Position numbers and translations under genes: made by a program. Source: CAWAYH01 sp963786195 (GTDB taxonomy: Bacteria; Acidobacteriota; Vicinamibacteria; Vicinamibacterales; 2-12-FULL-66-21). Taken from it: a stretch of 64,000 nucleotides of DNA. Positions 17,803-26,318 of this stretch are shown here, one piece after another; position 1 is the first letter of the stretch; the number at the start of each line of letters is the position of its first letter. A model generated the notes under the pieces. The model was not told where the DNA came from. It saw only the letters and a list, made by a program, of their open reading frames with translations, and searched no databases. The DNA lies in assembly GCA_963786195.1 (NCBI GenBank), contig CAWAYH010000005.1, positions 124,001 through 188,000 on the forward strand, given 5' to 3'.

Positions 17803-20231
17803 ATGATCCTGCTCGATCGCATCACGCGCGACGTCCGCCATGCGTGGCGGACGATCGCCAGAATGCCCCTCCTCGCTTTCGTCGTCGTCGCGTCGCTTGG
17901 CGTCGGCATTGGCGTGAACGTCGTGGTGTTTTCCTGGCTCCAGCTGCTGGTGTTCAAGCCGATACCGGGCGTGTCGGACGCGGCCGGCTTTCACCTCGTC
18001 GAGCCTCGCTCCGAAGCCGGCACGTATCCGGGCGGCTCCTGGCCCGAATACAAGGATCTTCGCGACCGGCTCCGCGCGTTTCGCAGCCTGGTGGCGTTCC
18101 GGATGGCTCCGCTCAACGTTGGTGAGCCCGGTCGGACCGAGCGAACGTTCGGTCAGCTGGTGTCGGGCAATTACTTCGCGGAGCTCGGCCTGCGGCCTCA
18201 GCTTGGGCGATTTCTGAATCCGGATGAAGTCACGCGAGCCGGCGCCGCACCCGTCGTCGTTCTGTCACACAAGTATTGGCGGACGCGGTTCAACAGTTCG
18301 CCTGAGGTCCTGAATCAGACGATTCGTGTGAACGGAAACCCGCTGACGATTGTTGGCGTCGGGCCGGAAGGCTTTCAGGGCACCGTGATGGCCCTCGACT
18401 TCGATCTTTTTGTGCCCGCCACGCTGGCGCCGGTCCTCTTCGGCGCAGCGTCCGAGCTCGAGGACCGCAACTCGCGCGGGTATTCCATGATCGCCAGGCT
18501 CCGGCCGGGGGCGTCACTCGCCGAGGCACGCGCCGACCTCGAGGCGGCGATGCGCGAGCTGGCGGAGGCGTGGCCGCAGTCCAACGCGACGATTTCCGGC
18601 GAGGTCCTGCCGTTCTGGCAGTCGCCGCGCGGGCCTCAGCGCATGCTCGCGCAGGCGCTGACGGTCCTGCAGGGCATCATGCTGCTCCTGCTGCTTGCCG
18701 TGTGTGGCAATACGGCGAACCTCGTGCTCGCTCGCGCAAGCACGCGTCAGCGTGAGATCGGCGTACGCCTCGCGCTGGGTGCGCGGCCGCGGCGGATCCT
18801 CAGCCTGCTGCTCACCGAGAGCTTGCTGCTCGGACTCGCCGGCGCGGCCCTCGGCGCCGCCGTGGCGGTCTGGGGGACCGAGGCGCTTCGCGCGGTTCCG
18901 TTCATCGGCGCGATCCCCATCCGGTTTCAAACCAGCGTCGACGGCACGGGCCTCGCGCTTGCCACGCTCCTGGGCGTCGCGTCGGCCCTGGCGTTCGGGC
19001 TGACGCCCGCAATCCAGTTGGCTCGCGTCGATCCCATTCGCGCGCTTCGGACGGGCGCGCGCACCGCGTCCCGCAGCCCCATGCGGAATGCGCTGATGGG
19101 CACCCAGGTCGCGCTGGCGCTCGTGGTGCTCATCGTCGCGGGTCTTTTCTACCGGAGCTTCCGCGAAGCCCAGGATGTCGATCCGGGATTCAAGCGCGAC
19201 GGGGTTCTGCTCACCGCGTACGATTTCTCCGGCAGCAACCCGGACGCCGCCGACATCGCGCGCATTCGCCGCGCGGCTGCTCGAGCGGCTGCGTGCCCTT
19301 CCGGGCGTCGAAGCGGCAGCGGTCGCCGCGTTCGTGCCGCTCGACATCCACGGGATGCCGCTCGCAGCCTTCACGCTCGAGGGTCACGCACGGGACGACG
19401 GCGCGAGGACGAAGCCTTGCGGAACGTCGTGACGCCGGACTACTTCCGGACGATGGGCATTCCCCTGCGTGCCGGCAGGGACTTCGTCGGATCTCAAGGA
19501 TGCGGCGGCAGGGCTGGAGGCGATCGTCAACGAGGAGTTCGTTCGCCGCTTCATCGGAGACGCGGAGCCGATCGGCCGCCGCCTCGGTACGCGCGACCGC
19601 GACTATTCCATCGTCGGCGTCGTGCGGAACTCGCTGTACGAATCGTTCAGCGAGCCGGCCACGCCCATCATCTACTTCTCGTATCGCGATCGGCCGTCTG
19701 CTCGCGGGGAGATGCATCTCCGCACGCGGCCGGGGATCGAGTCGCCGCTGGCGTCGCAGGTCCAGCGCGTCGTTCGCGACCTCGATCCCGACCTTGCCGG
19801 TGTACGACGTCCGCACGCTGTCGGAGCATATCGAGAAGAACCTGTTCCTGAAGCGGATTCCGGCGCGGATGTTCGTAGTCCTCGGACCCATGCTGCTCGC
19901 GCTGGCGGCGATCGGCATCTACGCAGTGGTTGCCTACGCCGTCGCGCACCGGACCGCGGAGATCGGCCTGCGGCTGTCCATAGGCGCCACGCAATCGCGT
20001 GTGGTCACGCAGATCGTCGGCGAGAGCCTGCGCGTGATCGGCGTCGGCGCTCTGGCCGGCTGGCTGCTCGCGTTCGGGATCGGACTGCATGTCGATCCGG
20101 GCAAGCCGATCGACGGTCTCGTGTACATCGGTGTGCCGGTGGTGCTGATGGTCGTGGCCACGGTGGCATGCTGGCTGCCCGCGGCTCGCGCGTCGAGGGT
20201 CAACCCGATGGACGCGCTCAGGTCGGAATGA
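17803..20231 (+). CDS. ADOP-type FtsX/MacB ABC permease (four frameshifts)
   Basis: About 809 residues once the frames are joined. It starts MILLDRITRDVRHAWRTIAR, then the first helix LAFVVVASLGVGIGVNVVVF. The MacB core includes FRSLVAFRMAPLNVGEPGRT and YFAELGLRPQLGRFLNPDEV. FtsX segment one is LLLLLAVCGNTANLVLARAS and REIGVRLALGARPRRILSLL. The second repeat has MGTQVALALVVLIVAGLFYR. The C-terminus is LALAAIGIYAVVAYAVAHRT, then ASRVNPMDALRSE. All four shifts fall between 19260 and 19810. Unlike the 11-14 kb permease it lacks the long cytoplasmic leader and a PadR partner. Likely an efflux or lipoprotein-handling permease; substrate unknown. Confidence 0.85.
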
Positions 20232-20258
20232 GTGCCCGCCGCGTCGAGGAGAGATGAC

Positions 20259-20812
20259 ATGCGCAATCGAACGTCAACGGTGATAGTCGTAGCGGTAATC
20301 GGTCTGGCAGCCACCCCCCTGGCGTACCACATGCTCGGCGGTGGTGGAGGCTCTCGTCGTCTACCAACTGGGTCCGCAGGCTCCACGGCGGATCGGGGTC
20401 GACCGGTCATAGTGGATCGCCTTCGGCGAATTCTCCGTCACACGCCACGTCGTCTCCCGAAACGGCCACGGACGCGCGCGCCGCCCAGGAGTCGAAGTCC
20501 TCGCCGTCCGGCGTTGCTGGTACGTGGACGATGACGGTATCCATGTCGGAAGGCACGAGCACGATGGGGCTTCGACTCAAGCAGGACGGCCGGAAGGTGA
20601 CCGGCACTTTTGCCAGCCCGCACGGTGAGGTTCCGATTAACGGCGAGTTCGCCGACGGCAAGCTCACCTGCAGTGCGACCCTCAACGAGGGTGGGCACGC
20701 CGCTCAAATCGTGCTCGCTGCGAAGCTGAAAGAGGACGGGACGCTGGCCGGAACGATGAACAGCGACATGGGCGAGATGGCCTGGACCGCGAAGCGCACG
20801 ACGGAGAAGTAG
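20259..20812 (+). CDS. Secreted protein with C-terminal beta-domain (frameshifted)
   Basis: ATG 20259 has SD GAGGAGA and a signal or anchor helix (TVIVVAVIGLAATPLAYHML). After at least one shift (about 20340-20400) a Ser/Ala-rich linker reads SPSANSPSHATSSPETATDA, then a compact domain follows: GVAGTWTMTVSMSEG, GLRLKQDGRKVTGTFASPHG, EVPINGEFADGKLTCSATL, LAGTMNSDMGEMAWTAKRT. This repeated beta-strand domain is familiar from acidobacterial secreted proteins, but I know no function for it. It follows the permease by 27 bases and may be co-transcribed. Confidence 0.6.
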
Positions 20813-20882
20813 TCCGCGCCGCGGTTTGGCGCCAGGATTCGGATAGCCGCGCGTCGCGGATTCCCTGGATAAGCCAGGACGC

Positions 20883-21689
20883 GTGCCCCACTCGGCCAAA
20901 TACCTGCTCGGCGACTCGCGTCGCGAAGCCGTGCGTCTTCGGGCGCAGGAGCGGTTGTGGGACCCCGTCTCTCACAGTCTGTTCGATCGCATCGGTGTTG
21001 CGCCCGGCTGGAGCGTTCTCGAGATCGGCCCTGGCCAGGGATCCATTCATGCGGAGCTTCGGCGGCGTGTCGGTGCGCCGATCGATGCCGTGGAGCCCTC
21101 CTCCGCGTTCGCAAAGCGACAGGCGACGATCTGCGCAAGAGATGGCTTCGGCCGCGGACGCGTGTGGCGTTCGAGGCTGTTGAGCGTCGACCTGCCGCGT
21201 GACACCTACGATCTGATATTCGCGCGATGGGTGTTCCTCTTCCTCCCCGATCCGGGGGCGCACCTGCGACATCTCGTCCGCGCACTGAAACCAGGGGGAT
21301 TCCTCGCGCTGCAGGAATACCATCGCGAGACGTTCACTCTGGTGCCCACACCTGACGCGTGGGCGACGTTTCTCGCCGCCGAGCGTCAGGTTTATGCGGC
21401 CGGTGGGGGAGACGTAAGTATCGGCGGACGCCTGCCGCAGCTGTTTCGCGGCGCCGGACTTCGTCTCGTGGATATCGTGCCGACCGTCATGACGGGGCAT
21501 CCGGGTTCGGACGTGTGGAACTGGTTGTCGGACTACTATCTCCCGATCCTGCCGCGCTACGCCGGGCGCGCGAAGTTCGATCGGGCCGCCGCCGCTGCCC
21601 TTCGCCGCCATTGGCGCTCCGCCGCCCGCGATCCCCGATCCGTCATGATCGCGCCCGCAGTGCTCGACGTCGTCGGCCGTCGTCCCTGA
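20883..21689 (+). CDS. Class I SAM-dependent methyltransferase
   Basis: 268 residues from GTG 20883. Motif I is VLEIGPGQGSIHAELRRRVG, followed by the acidic ribose contact in DAVEPSSAF, motif IV LIFARWVFLFLPDPGAHL and post-motif LKPGGFLALQEYHRETF. These place it among methyltransf_11/25-type enzymes acting on small molecules. The substrate is not evident. The start was chosen as the first plausible codon after a stretch with no coding character; no strong SD is visible. Confidence 0.85.
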   Translation: MPHSAKYLLGDSRREAVRLRAQERLWDPVSHSLFDRIGVAPGWSVLEIGPGQGSIHAELRRRVGAPIDAVEPSSAFAKRQATICARDGFGRGRVWRSRLLSVDLPRDTYDLIFARWVFLFLPDPGAHLRHLVRALKPGGFLALQEYHRETFTLVPTPDAWATFLAAERQVYAAGGGDVSIGGRLPQLFRGAGLRLVDIVPTVMTGHPGSDVWNWLSDYYLPILPRYAGRAKFDRAAAAALRRHWRSAARDPRSVMIAPAVLDVVGRRP

Positions 21690-21771
21690 AAGCAGGACGT
21701 TCACACCAGCCACCTGGCAGCCCGCCAGCGTATGAACTACGCTAGGAGACTACAAGCTGTCTCATAACCTG

Positions 21772-21945
21772 CCGCTCGTTCCACGGTGCGAGCGAGCATC
21801 GCGAGCGAGCCACGCGACCGGCCCGCCTTCGCGCCGTAGGCGCTTCGGCGGGTCCACCGTAGCTTCAGCGTAGGCGGAAGCGCGCCGGCGAAGCGGCGCG
21901 CGAGAGAGCGTGTACAGGGAGTCCGAGGGGCGAAGCCCCTCGGAT
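21772..21945 (+). repeat. Palindromic leader repeat, copy 1 (with internal insertion)
   Basis: Core units shared with copies at 40738-40860 and 44582-44793: GCGAGCGAGC motifs, the hairpin GCGCGCCG-GCGAAG-CGGCGCGC, then GAGAGAGCGTGT and the terminal hairpin CCGAGGGGC-GAA-GCCCCTCGG. This copy carries about 55 extra bases, also GC-rich and partly palindromic, between GACCGG and AGCGCGCC. The terminal hairpin ends 10 bases before the ATG at 21956. Confidence 0.7.
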
Positions 21946-21955
21946 AAGAATCAAG

Positions 21956-22807
21956 ATGCTCAAGTCCTCACTCTTCTCCGCACTCTTCGCGCTCGTTCTT
22001 TTGCAGACTGCCGAGTTCACGATTCCGAGCCGGGATGCCCAGCTGGGGGCGACGTTCAAGTTTCCCGACGTCGGGAAGCCGCCGTTTCCCGCGGTGGTCC
22101 TCGTCCATGGATCGGGACGCGTGACGGCGAACGACATGCTGGATGGCTCGGGTCGGCGTCTGGCTGCGCTCGGTCTGGCCGTGCTCGCATACGACAAGCG
22201 TGGCGTCGGGCGGTCGACCGGCGTCTACACCAACGTCGGCACGAGCAACAGCGTCGAGATGTTCGATCTGCTCGCGGGCGATGCGATCGCCGCGGTCGGA
22301 CTGCTGAAGAAGCGTACGGACGTCGATCCGGCGCGGATCGGCCTGGTCGGGATCAGCCAGGGAGGGTGGATCGCGCCGCTCGCGGCGACGCGCAGCCGGG
22401 ATATTTCGTTCGTCGTCACGATCTCGGGACCGGCCGTCAGCGTGGGTGAAGAGATCGCCTACAGCCGGCTCGCGGGCGAGGATCCCGGGTCGGAGCAGGG
22501 TGTGTCGGACGAAGAGATCGCCCGGCGCATGAAGAGCTTTCGAGGTCCCGCCGGCTACGATCCCGCTGAGACGTTGAAGCTGCTTGCGACGCCTTCGCTC
22601 TGGATTCTGGGGCAGAAAGATCGGAGCATCCCGCTGCAGCACACCGTCGACGTGCTCACGGGCCTGAAGCGCGACGCGCAGAAGCCGATCACCATTCACG
22701 TCATCCCCGGCGTGAATCACCGGCTCATGTCGCCGGACGGAGGGCGGTCGCCGGACTTCTGGCAGGTCATTCGCACGTGGCTGGCCGACCAGAAGGTCCT
22801 GCGCTAG
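21956..22807 (+). CDS. Secreted alpha/beta hydrolase
   Basis: 283 residues with a signal peptide (MLKSSLFSALFALVLLQTAE). Catalytic elements are all present: oxyanion strand VVLVHGSGRV, AYDKRGVGRST, nucleophile elbow GLVGISQGGW (Ser in G-I-S-Q-G), acid in LWILGQKDRSIP and His in IPGVNHRLMSPDG. Family members hydrolyse esters or amides in the periplasm; the substrate is unknown. Its start lies 10 bases after a stable GC hairpin of a dispersed repeat, with no obvious SD, so translation may depend on how that hairpin folds. Confidence 0.9.
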   Translation: MLKSSLFSALFALVLLQTAEFTIPSRDAQLGATFKFPDVGKPPFPAVVLVHGSGRVTANDMLDGSGRRLAALGLAVLAYDKRGVGRSTGVYTNVGTSNSVEMFDLLAGDAIAAVGLLKKRTDVDPARIGLVGISQGGWIAPLAATRSRDISFVVTISGPAVSVGEEIAYSRLAGEDPGSEQGVSDEEIARRMKSFRGPAGYDPAETLKLLATPSLWILGQKDRSIPLQHTVDVLTGLKRDAQKPITIHVIPGVNHRLMSPDGGRSPDFWQVIRTWLADQKVLR

Positions 22808-22904
22808 ACGTCCGGCCAGGAGTGTCCGGCTAAAGCCGGACCTAAAGCCTGGCTTTAGCCGGGCTTTAGCCGGACCCCTGTGGTCCGCCTGAAGGCGGAC
22901 ACTA
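22808..22904. repeat. Cluster of short hairpin repeats between convergent genes
   Basis: Several 8-base-stem hairpins occur in a row: GTCCGGCT-AA-AGCCGGAC, then imperfect GGCTTTAGCC units, then GTCCGCCT-GA-AGGCGGAC at 22883-22900. They lie between a plus-strand hydrolase and a minus-strand PD40 gene, so they may also act as a bidirectional terminator. The last unit matches the element at 1473-1494. Confidence 0.55.
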
Positions 22905-23762
22905 CACGTCAGGCAGCGCTGGTTGCCACCGTCGCGATCCATGATCCGGATGTCGTTGCGATCGCCAGGGCTGCCTTCCTCCATGAAGGCAATGCGGCGG
23001 CCGTCCGGAGACCAGTGCGGGTGCATGCCGGTGCGCCAGCCGCCGCAGCCCCGTGCCGTCCCTGGCGGACGTCGCGATCCACAAGCGCTTCGCCTGACGA
23101 TCGAATGTCTTGAAGAGGATCGTGGCGCCGTCGGGCGACCACGACGGATCGGTGCCTGACGCGACGATCTTCGGGGCCGAACCATCGAGCTTCGCGACGA
23201 CGATGTTGGAGATCGGAATGTCGTCGGGCGCTTCGGGCGACCGCTGCTCGTACACGATCCACTGTCCGTCCGGGAGAGTAGCTGCCCTGCTCGGCGGACG
23301 TCCCCGTGGTAATCTCACGCCGCGAACCGTCCGACCCTCACGACCAGCACCGGCCAGCGGCCGTCAACCATTGAGTCCTCCAGATGCGTCCGCCCATCAG
23401 GCGACGTGACCGGCGGTGCGTGATGCGTTGGTGGGCTTCTGATCGGTGCCGTCCGCGTTCATGACGAAGAGCTCCGGTTTGCCGCGGCGGTCGGACGTGA
23501 AGAGGATGCGCTCGCCCGTGATCGATCCATAGTCGCCATGTCGTCGGACGCGTTGTTGTCGGTGAGCTTCCGGGCCGACCTCCGTCGAACGGGAGCAGGA
23601 TCAGCTCGGCGTCGCCGTCGATCGTGCTGGAGACGAGGATCGTCTTCCCGTCCGGCGACCATTGCGGGAAGTGGTACATGCGGCGGTCGCCGTGCTGCCG
23701 CGGCGCCGCCGCGCCAAGCACAGCAATTTACTACGACGACAAGGATGAGGGGACCTCGCATG
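22905..23762 (-). pseudogene. PD40/TolB-like beta-propeller protein, broken by several frameshifts
   Basis: Read in three frames, the pieces form one exported WD40-like PD40 protein: MRGPLILVVVVNCCAWRGGA, then MYHFPQWSPDGKTILVSSTI, ELILLPFDGGRPRKLTDNNA, WIVYEQRSPEAPDDIPISNI, ASGTDPSWSPDGATILFKTF, HPHWSPDGRRIAFMEEGSPG and IMDRDGGNQRCLT. The start is taken at the ATG near 23762. The 3' end runs straight into the hairpin repeat at 22883-22904. At least four shifts make decay more likely here than in genes with a single shift, though sequencing error is still possible. A complete homologue is at 35587-37386. Confidence 0.65.
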
Positions 23763-23823
23763 CGCTCTCCTGTCGACAATCGACAAGATACCGAACCGTC
23801 TTGTCGACTGTCAACAACAGAGA

Positions 23824-23859
23824 GTGCCAGAGTGCCAAGGTGCCAGCGTGCCAGGGTGC
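23824..23859 (+). repeat. 8-base tandem repeat GTGCCARN
   Basis: GTGCCAGA, GTGCCAAG, GTGCCAGC and GTGCCAGG stand in a row and are followed by GTGC, in the gap after the RcnB-like gene. Short simple repeat with no evident function. Confidence 0.55.
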
Positions 23860-23863
23860 GGCG

Positions 23864-24289
23864 TTAGAACAGGACGGTCACGTCGAGGATGACCTGCGTT
23901 TTCGGGTTGTAGACCACCGCGTGACCATCGATGACACCGCGACGGTAGTCGGGCGGCAGGACAACCATGTCCCGCTCGAGCACGACCGGCATCGGCTCTA
24001 TCTTCTTCTGCCAGCCTGGCGGGAGCTGGCCGCCTCGCGCGAGCTTCTTCTGCAGCCCGGGCGGCAGCTTCTTGTAGCGCGGCGCGTAGTATTCCCTGAG
24101 CACGCGAACGTCGCGGTTGCTGAAGGAGAAATGAATCTGAACCGACGTGCGATCCTTGTCGCTCGTGCTGGCCTCGCGCTGCTCGTGCTTCGAGTGCTTC
24201 GGCTTCGACTGGCCGTCGTCGCCCGGAGCCGCGTTGACATGCGCGCCGGTCAGCAGGGTTGCGAAGAGCAGGATTGTGAAGCGTTTCAT
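23864..24289 (-). CDS. RcnB-like periplasmic protein
   Basis: 141 residues with a signal peptide (MKRFTILLFATLLTGAHVNA). A highly charged linker follows (KPKHSKHEQREASTSDKDRT). The C-terminal half has the pattern of RcnB-type proteins: YKKLPPGLQKKLARGGQLPP, GWQKKIEPMPVVLERDMVVL and PPDYRRGVIDGHAVVYNPKT. RcnB in E. coli tunes nickel/cobalt homeostasis; whether this distant relative does is not known, and no metal exporter gene is adjacent. Confidence 0.8.
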   Translation of the reverse strand: MKRFTILLFATLLTGAHVNAAPGDDGQSKPKHSKHEQREASTSDKDRTSVQIHFSFSNRDVRVLREYYAPRYKKLPPGLQKKLARGGQLPPGWQKKIEPMPVVLERDMVVLPPDYRRGVIDGHAVVYNPKTQVILDVTVLF

Positions 24290-24456
24290 ATAAGGTCCTC
24301 GCCCCTCGGAGTGGCAAGCGTCCTGCCAACGGTCGTCAGACGTAAGGCGCTGCTCTCGTGCGGTTTAGCGGCTGACCGTTCGTGAGGTCCACCGGTCACT
24401 GGAACAGAATTGGCGGGTGGTTCCCGAATTGGTCAGTGAGCCCGTAGAATGCCGGG

Positions 24457-25377
24457 ATGGGCCACTGGTCGTCGTCCCTCAATGCGCGCGTCGTCACGGT
24501 CGTTCTCTCGCTCCTCTCCGTCGCCGGTCTCGTCGCGAAGCCGCAAAACAAGCCGGCGGCTTCGCAGACAATCGATTCATCCCGCTGGAACGACCCGGAG
24601 CCCCCGTTCCGGCTCGCGGGTCCGATTCACTACGTCGGCACGAGCGAGCTCGCGGCGTTTCTGATCGTCACGCCCGCAGGCCACATTCTGATCGACGGGG
24701 GCCTGCCGACCTCCGCATCGCCGATCGAAAAGTCGATTCGCGCGCTGGGGTTCAAGCCCGAAGAGATCCGGATCCTCCTGACGACGCAGGCGCATTTCGA
24801 TCACGTCGGAACGCACGCACATTTCAAGAAGCTCAGCGGCGCACGCGTCGAGGCCATGCAGGGCGACGACAGCCTGCTGCGCGATGGGGGCAAATCGGAC
24901 TATCTGTTCGGCAAGGATTCCAGCTACCACTTTCAGCCGGTGACCGTGGACCGCGTGCTCCACGACGGCGACGTCGTGACGCTCGGTGACGTCCGCCTCA
25001 CTGCCCTCCTCACGCCCGGACACACACCGGGGTCCACCACCTACGTGACGACCGTGAAAGATCGGACGCGCGAGTACCAGGTCGTCTTTGCGGCCAGCAC
25101 CAGCGTGAACCCGGGCACGCGGCTGGTGAAGAACCCGTCATACCCGGGCATCCTCGCCGATTTCCGGAAGGCGCTGTCCGTGCTCGAATCGCTGAAGCCG
25201 GACATCTTCGTGTCCGCGCACGCGGGTTTCTTCGACCTGCAAAAGAAACGGCAGCGGATGTCGAAGGACGACCCGGGCGCGGCATTCGTGGACCCGGAGG
25301 GGTATCGGACGCTCATAGCCGGCCGAAAACAACGGTTCGAAGAGACCGTCGCGCGCGAGGAGCGGGGTGGCCTGTAA
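24457..25377 (+). CDS. Subclass B3 metallo-beta-lactamase-like hydrolase (Gln116 variant)
   Basis: 306 residues with a signal peptide (about 1-30). Zinc ligands by B3 numbering: the usual H-x-H-x-D-H reads Q-A-H-F-D-H (LTTQAHFDHVG), so position 116 is Gln as in GOB-type enzymes; His196 is in LTPGHTPGSTTY and His263 in VSAHAGFFDL. Other B3 hallmarks are AAFLIVTPAGHILIDGG, ASTSVNPGTRLVKNPSYPGI and DFRKALSVLESLKPD. The gene is intact and of normal length. Carbapenem hydrolysis is possible from the family but is not shown; environmental B3-like enzymes include lactonases and other hydrolases. Confidence 0.9.
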   Translation: MGHWSSSLNARVVTVVLSLLSVAGLVAKPQNKPAASQTIDSSRWNDPEPPFRLAGPIHYVGTSELAAFLIVTPAGHILIDGGLPTSASPIEKSIRALGFKPEEIRILLTTQAHFDHVGTHAHFKKLSGARVEAMQGDDSLLRDGGKSDYLFGKDSSYHFQPVTVDRVLHDGDVVTLGDVRLTALLTPGHTPGSTTYVTTVKDRTREYQVVFAASTSVNPGTRLVKNPSYPGILADFRKALSVLESLKPDIFVSAHAGFFDLQKKRQRMSKDDPGAAFVDPEGYRTLIAGRKQRFEETVAREERGGL

Positions 25378-25471
25378 TCGAGCGAAGGGCCGTCGGCTGC
25401 AACCGTTCGTCCCAAATCTTGTACCGGCGCGGCCACAGTCGCATAGCATGAAGCAGCTCCGAGGAGGTGTC

Positions 25472-25927
25472 ATGAGAAACGGTCGATGGACAGCGGCGGC
25501 GCTCCTGGTCGCCGCGCTTGCGATTCCGTCACACACGACGGCCCAGGACGCTGCGAAGGATCGCGAAGCCGTTCGCCTGGCGGCGCTCGACTACGTCGAG
25601 GGGATCTACAACGTGCAGCCCGAGCGTATCCAGAAAAGCGTGCACCCGTCGCTCGTCAAGCGCGGTTTCTACAAGAAGGAACCCGGCGGTCCCTACGTCG
25701 AGTCGCCGATGACGTTCGACCAGCTCGTGGCGCTGGCGGGCAGCTGGAACAAAGAAGGCAAGCGCGACACGAAGATCAAGGAAGTGACGGTCCTCGACGT
25801 GCTCGACCAGACGGCGACGGCGAAGGTCACGGCGGCGTGGGGAATCGACTACATGCTGCTCGGCAAGTACGACGGGCAGTGGAAGATCGTCCAGATCCTC
25901 TGGCAGAGCCACCCGCCGAAAACCTAG
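25472..25927 (+). CDS. Secreted NTF2-like (lumazine-binding-type) protein
   Basis: About 151 residues from ATG 25472, chosen because GAGGAGGT stands 4 bases upstream; the open frame extends upstream but lacks coding character. A signal peptide (WTAAALLVAALAIPSHTTAQ) precedes an NTF2-fold domain: VRLAALDYVEGIYNVQPERI, HPSLVKRGFYKKEPGGPYVE, and the closing strands AAWGIDYMLLGKYDGQWKIV. The fold is used for ligand binding or small enzymes; role unknown. Its TAG stop is part of the CTAG at the left end of a MITE-like repeat. Confidence 0.85.
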   Translation: MRNGRWTAAALLVAALAIPSHTTAQDAAKDREAVRLAALDYVEGIYNVQPERIQKSVHPSLVKRGFYKKEPGGPYVESPMTFDQLVALAGSWNKEGKRDTKIKEVTVLDVLDQTATAKVTAAWGIDYMLLGKYDGQWKIVQILWQSHPPKT

Positions 25928-26097
25928 TGGACCGTGTCAGCTGAATCACTACTAGTGCGGGCACCCCGCGGGGCCCGTCGCGTGGCAGCCCACGGGTGCT
26001 CGCGCGTCGCCATGGGGCTCAACGGGTCCACGCGCTGCGCGCCCGTGGGCGCCCGACCCCGCGACACCCGCGAGCCCGCGGGCAGTAGTGATTCAGC
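25924..26097 (+). repeat. MITE-like repeat, copy A
   Basis: Begins CTAGTGGACCG, then terminal inverted repeats GCTGAATCACTACT (from 25940) and AGTAGTGATTCAGC (26084-26097). The GC-rich interior contains complementary blocks (GCCCACGGGTGCTCGC against GCGCGCCCGTGGGC). Copy B is at 29729-29921 in the same orientation and copy C at 26129-26292 inverted. No coding capacity. The outer right arm found in copy B (CGGTCCG) is missing here. Confidence 0.75.
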
Positions 26098-26128
26098 GTG
26101 TACGCACTCGTGAGTGGTCGCCTGTAGC

Positions 26129-26292
26129 GGCTGAATCGGTAGGGCCGGCGGGCTTCGCGGGTGGCGTGTGGCGGGCGCCCACAAGCGCGCAGCGCGCCGG
26201 ACCCGGTGAGCCCCACGGGAAAGCGCGCGAGCACTTGTGGGCTGCTACACGCCGGGCCCCGCGAGGGTGCCCGCATGACTACCGATTCAGCC
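26129..26292 (-). repeat. MITE-like repeat, copy C (inverted, variant termini)
   Basis: Reverse-complement relative of copies A and B, about 164 bases. Its termini are GGCTGAATCGGTAG and CTACCGATTCAGCC, still perfectly complementary over 14 bases although they differ from A and B at several positions on both sides. It lies 31 bases from copy A, so the two form a head-to-head pair that fills the 391-base gap between the NTF2-like gene and the membrane glycosyltransferase-like gene. Confidence 0.7.
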
Positions 26293-26318
26293 CACACAGG
26301 CCAGTGGGTCAGGTCCGA

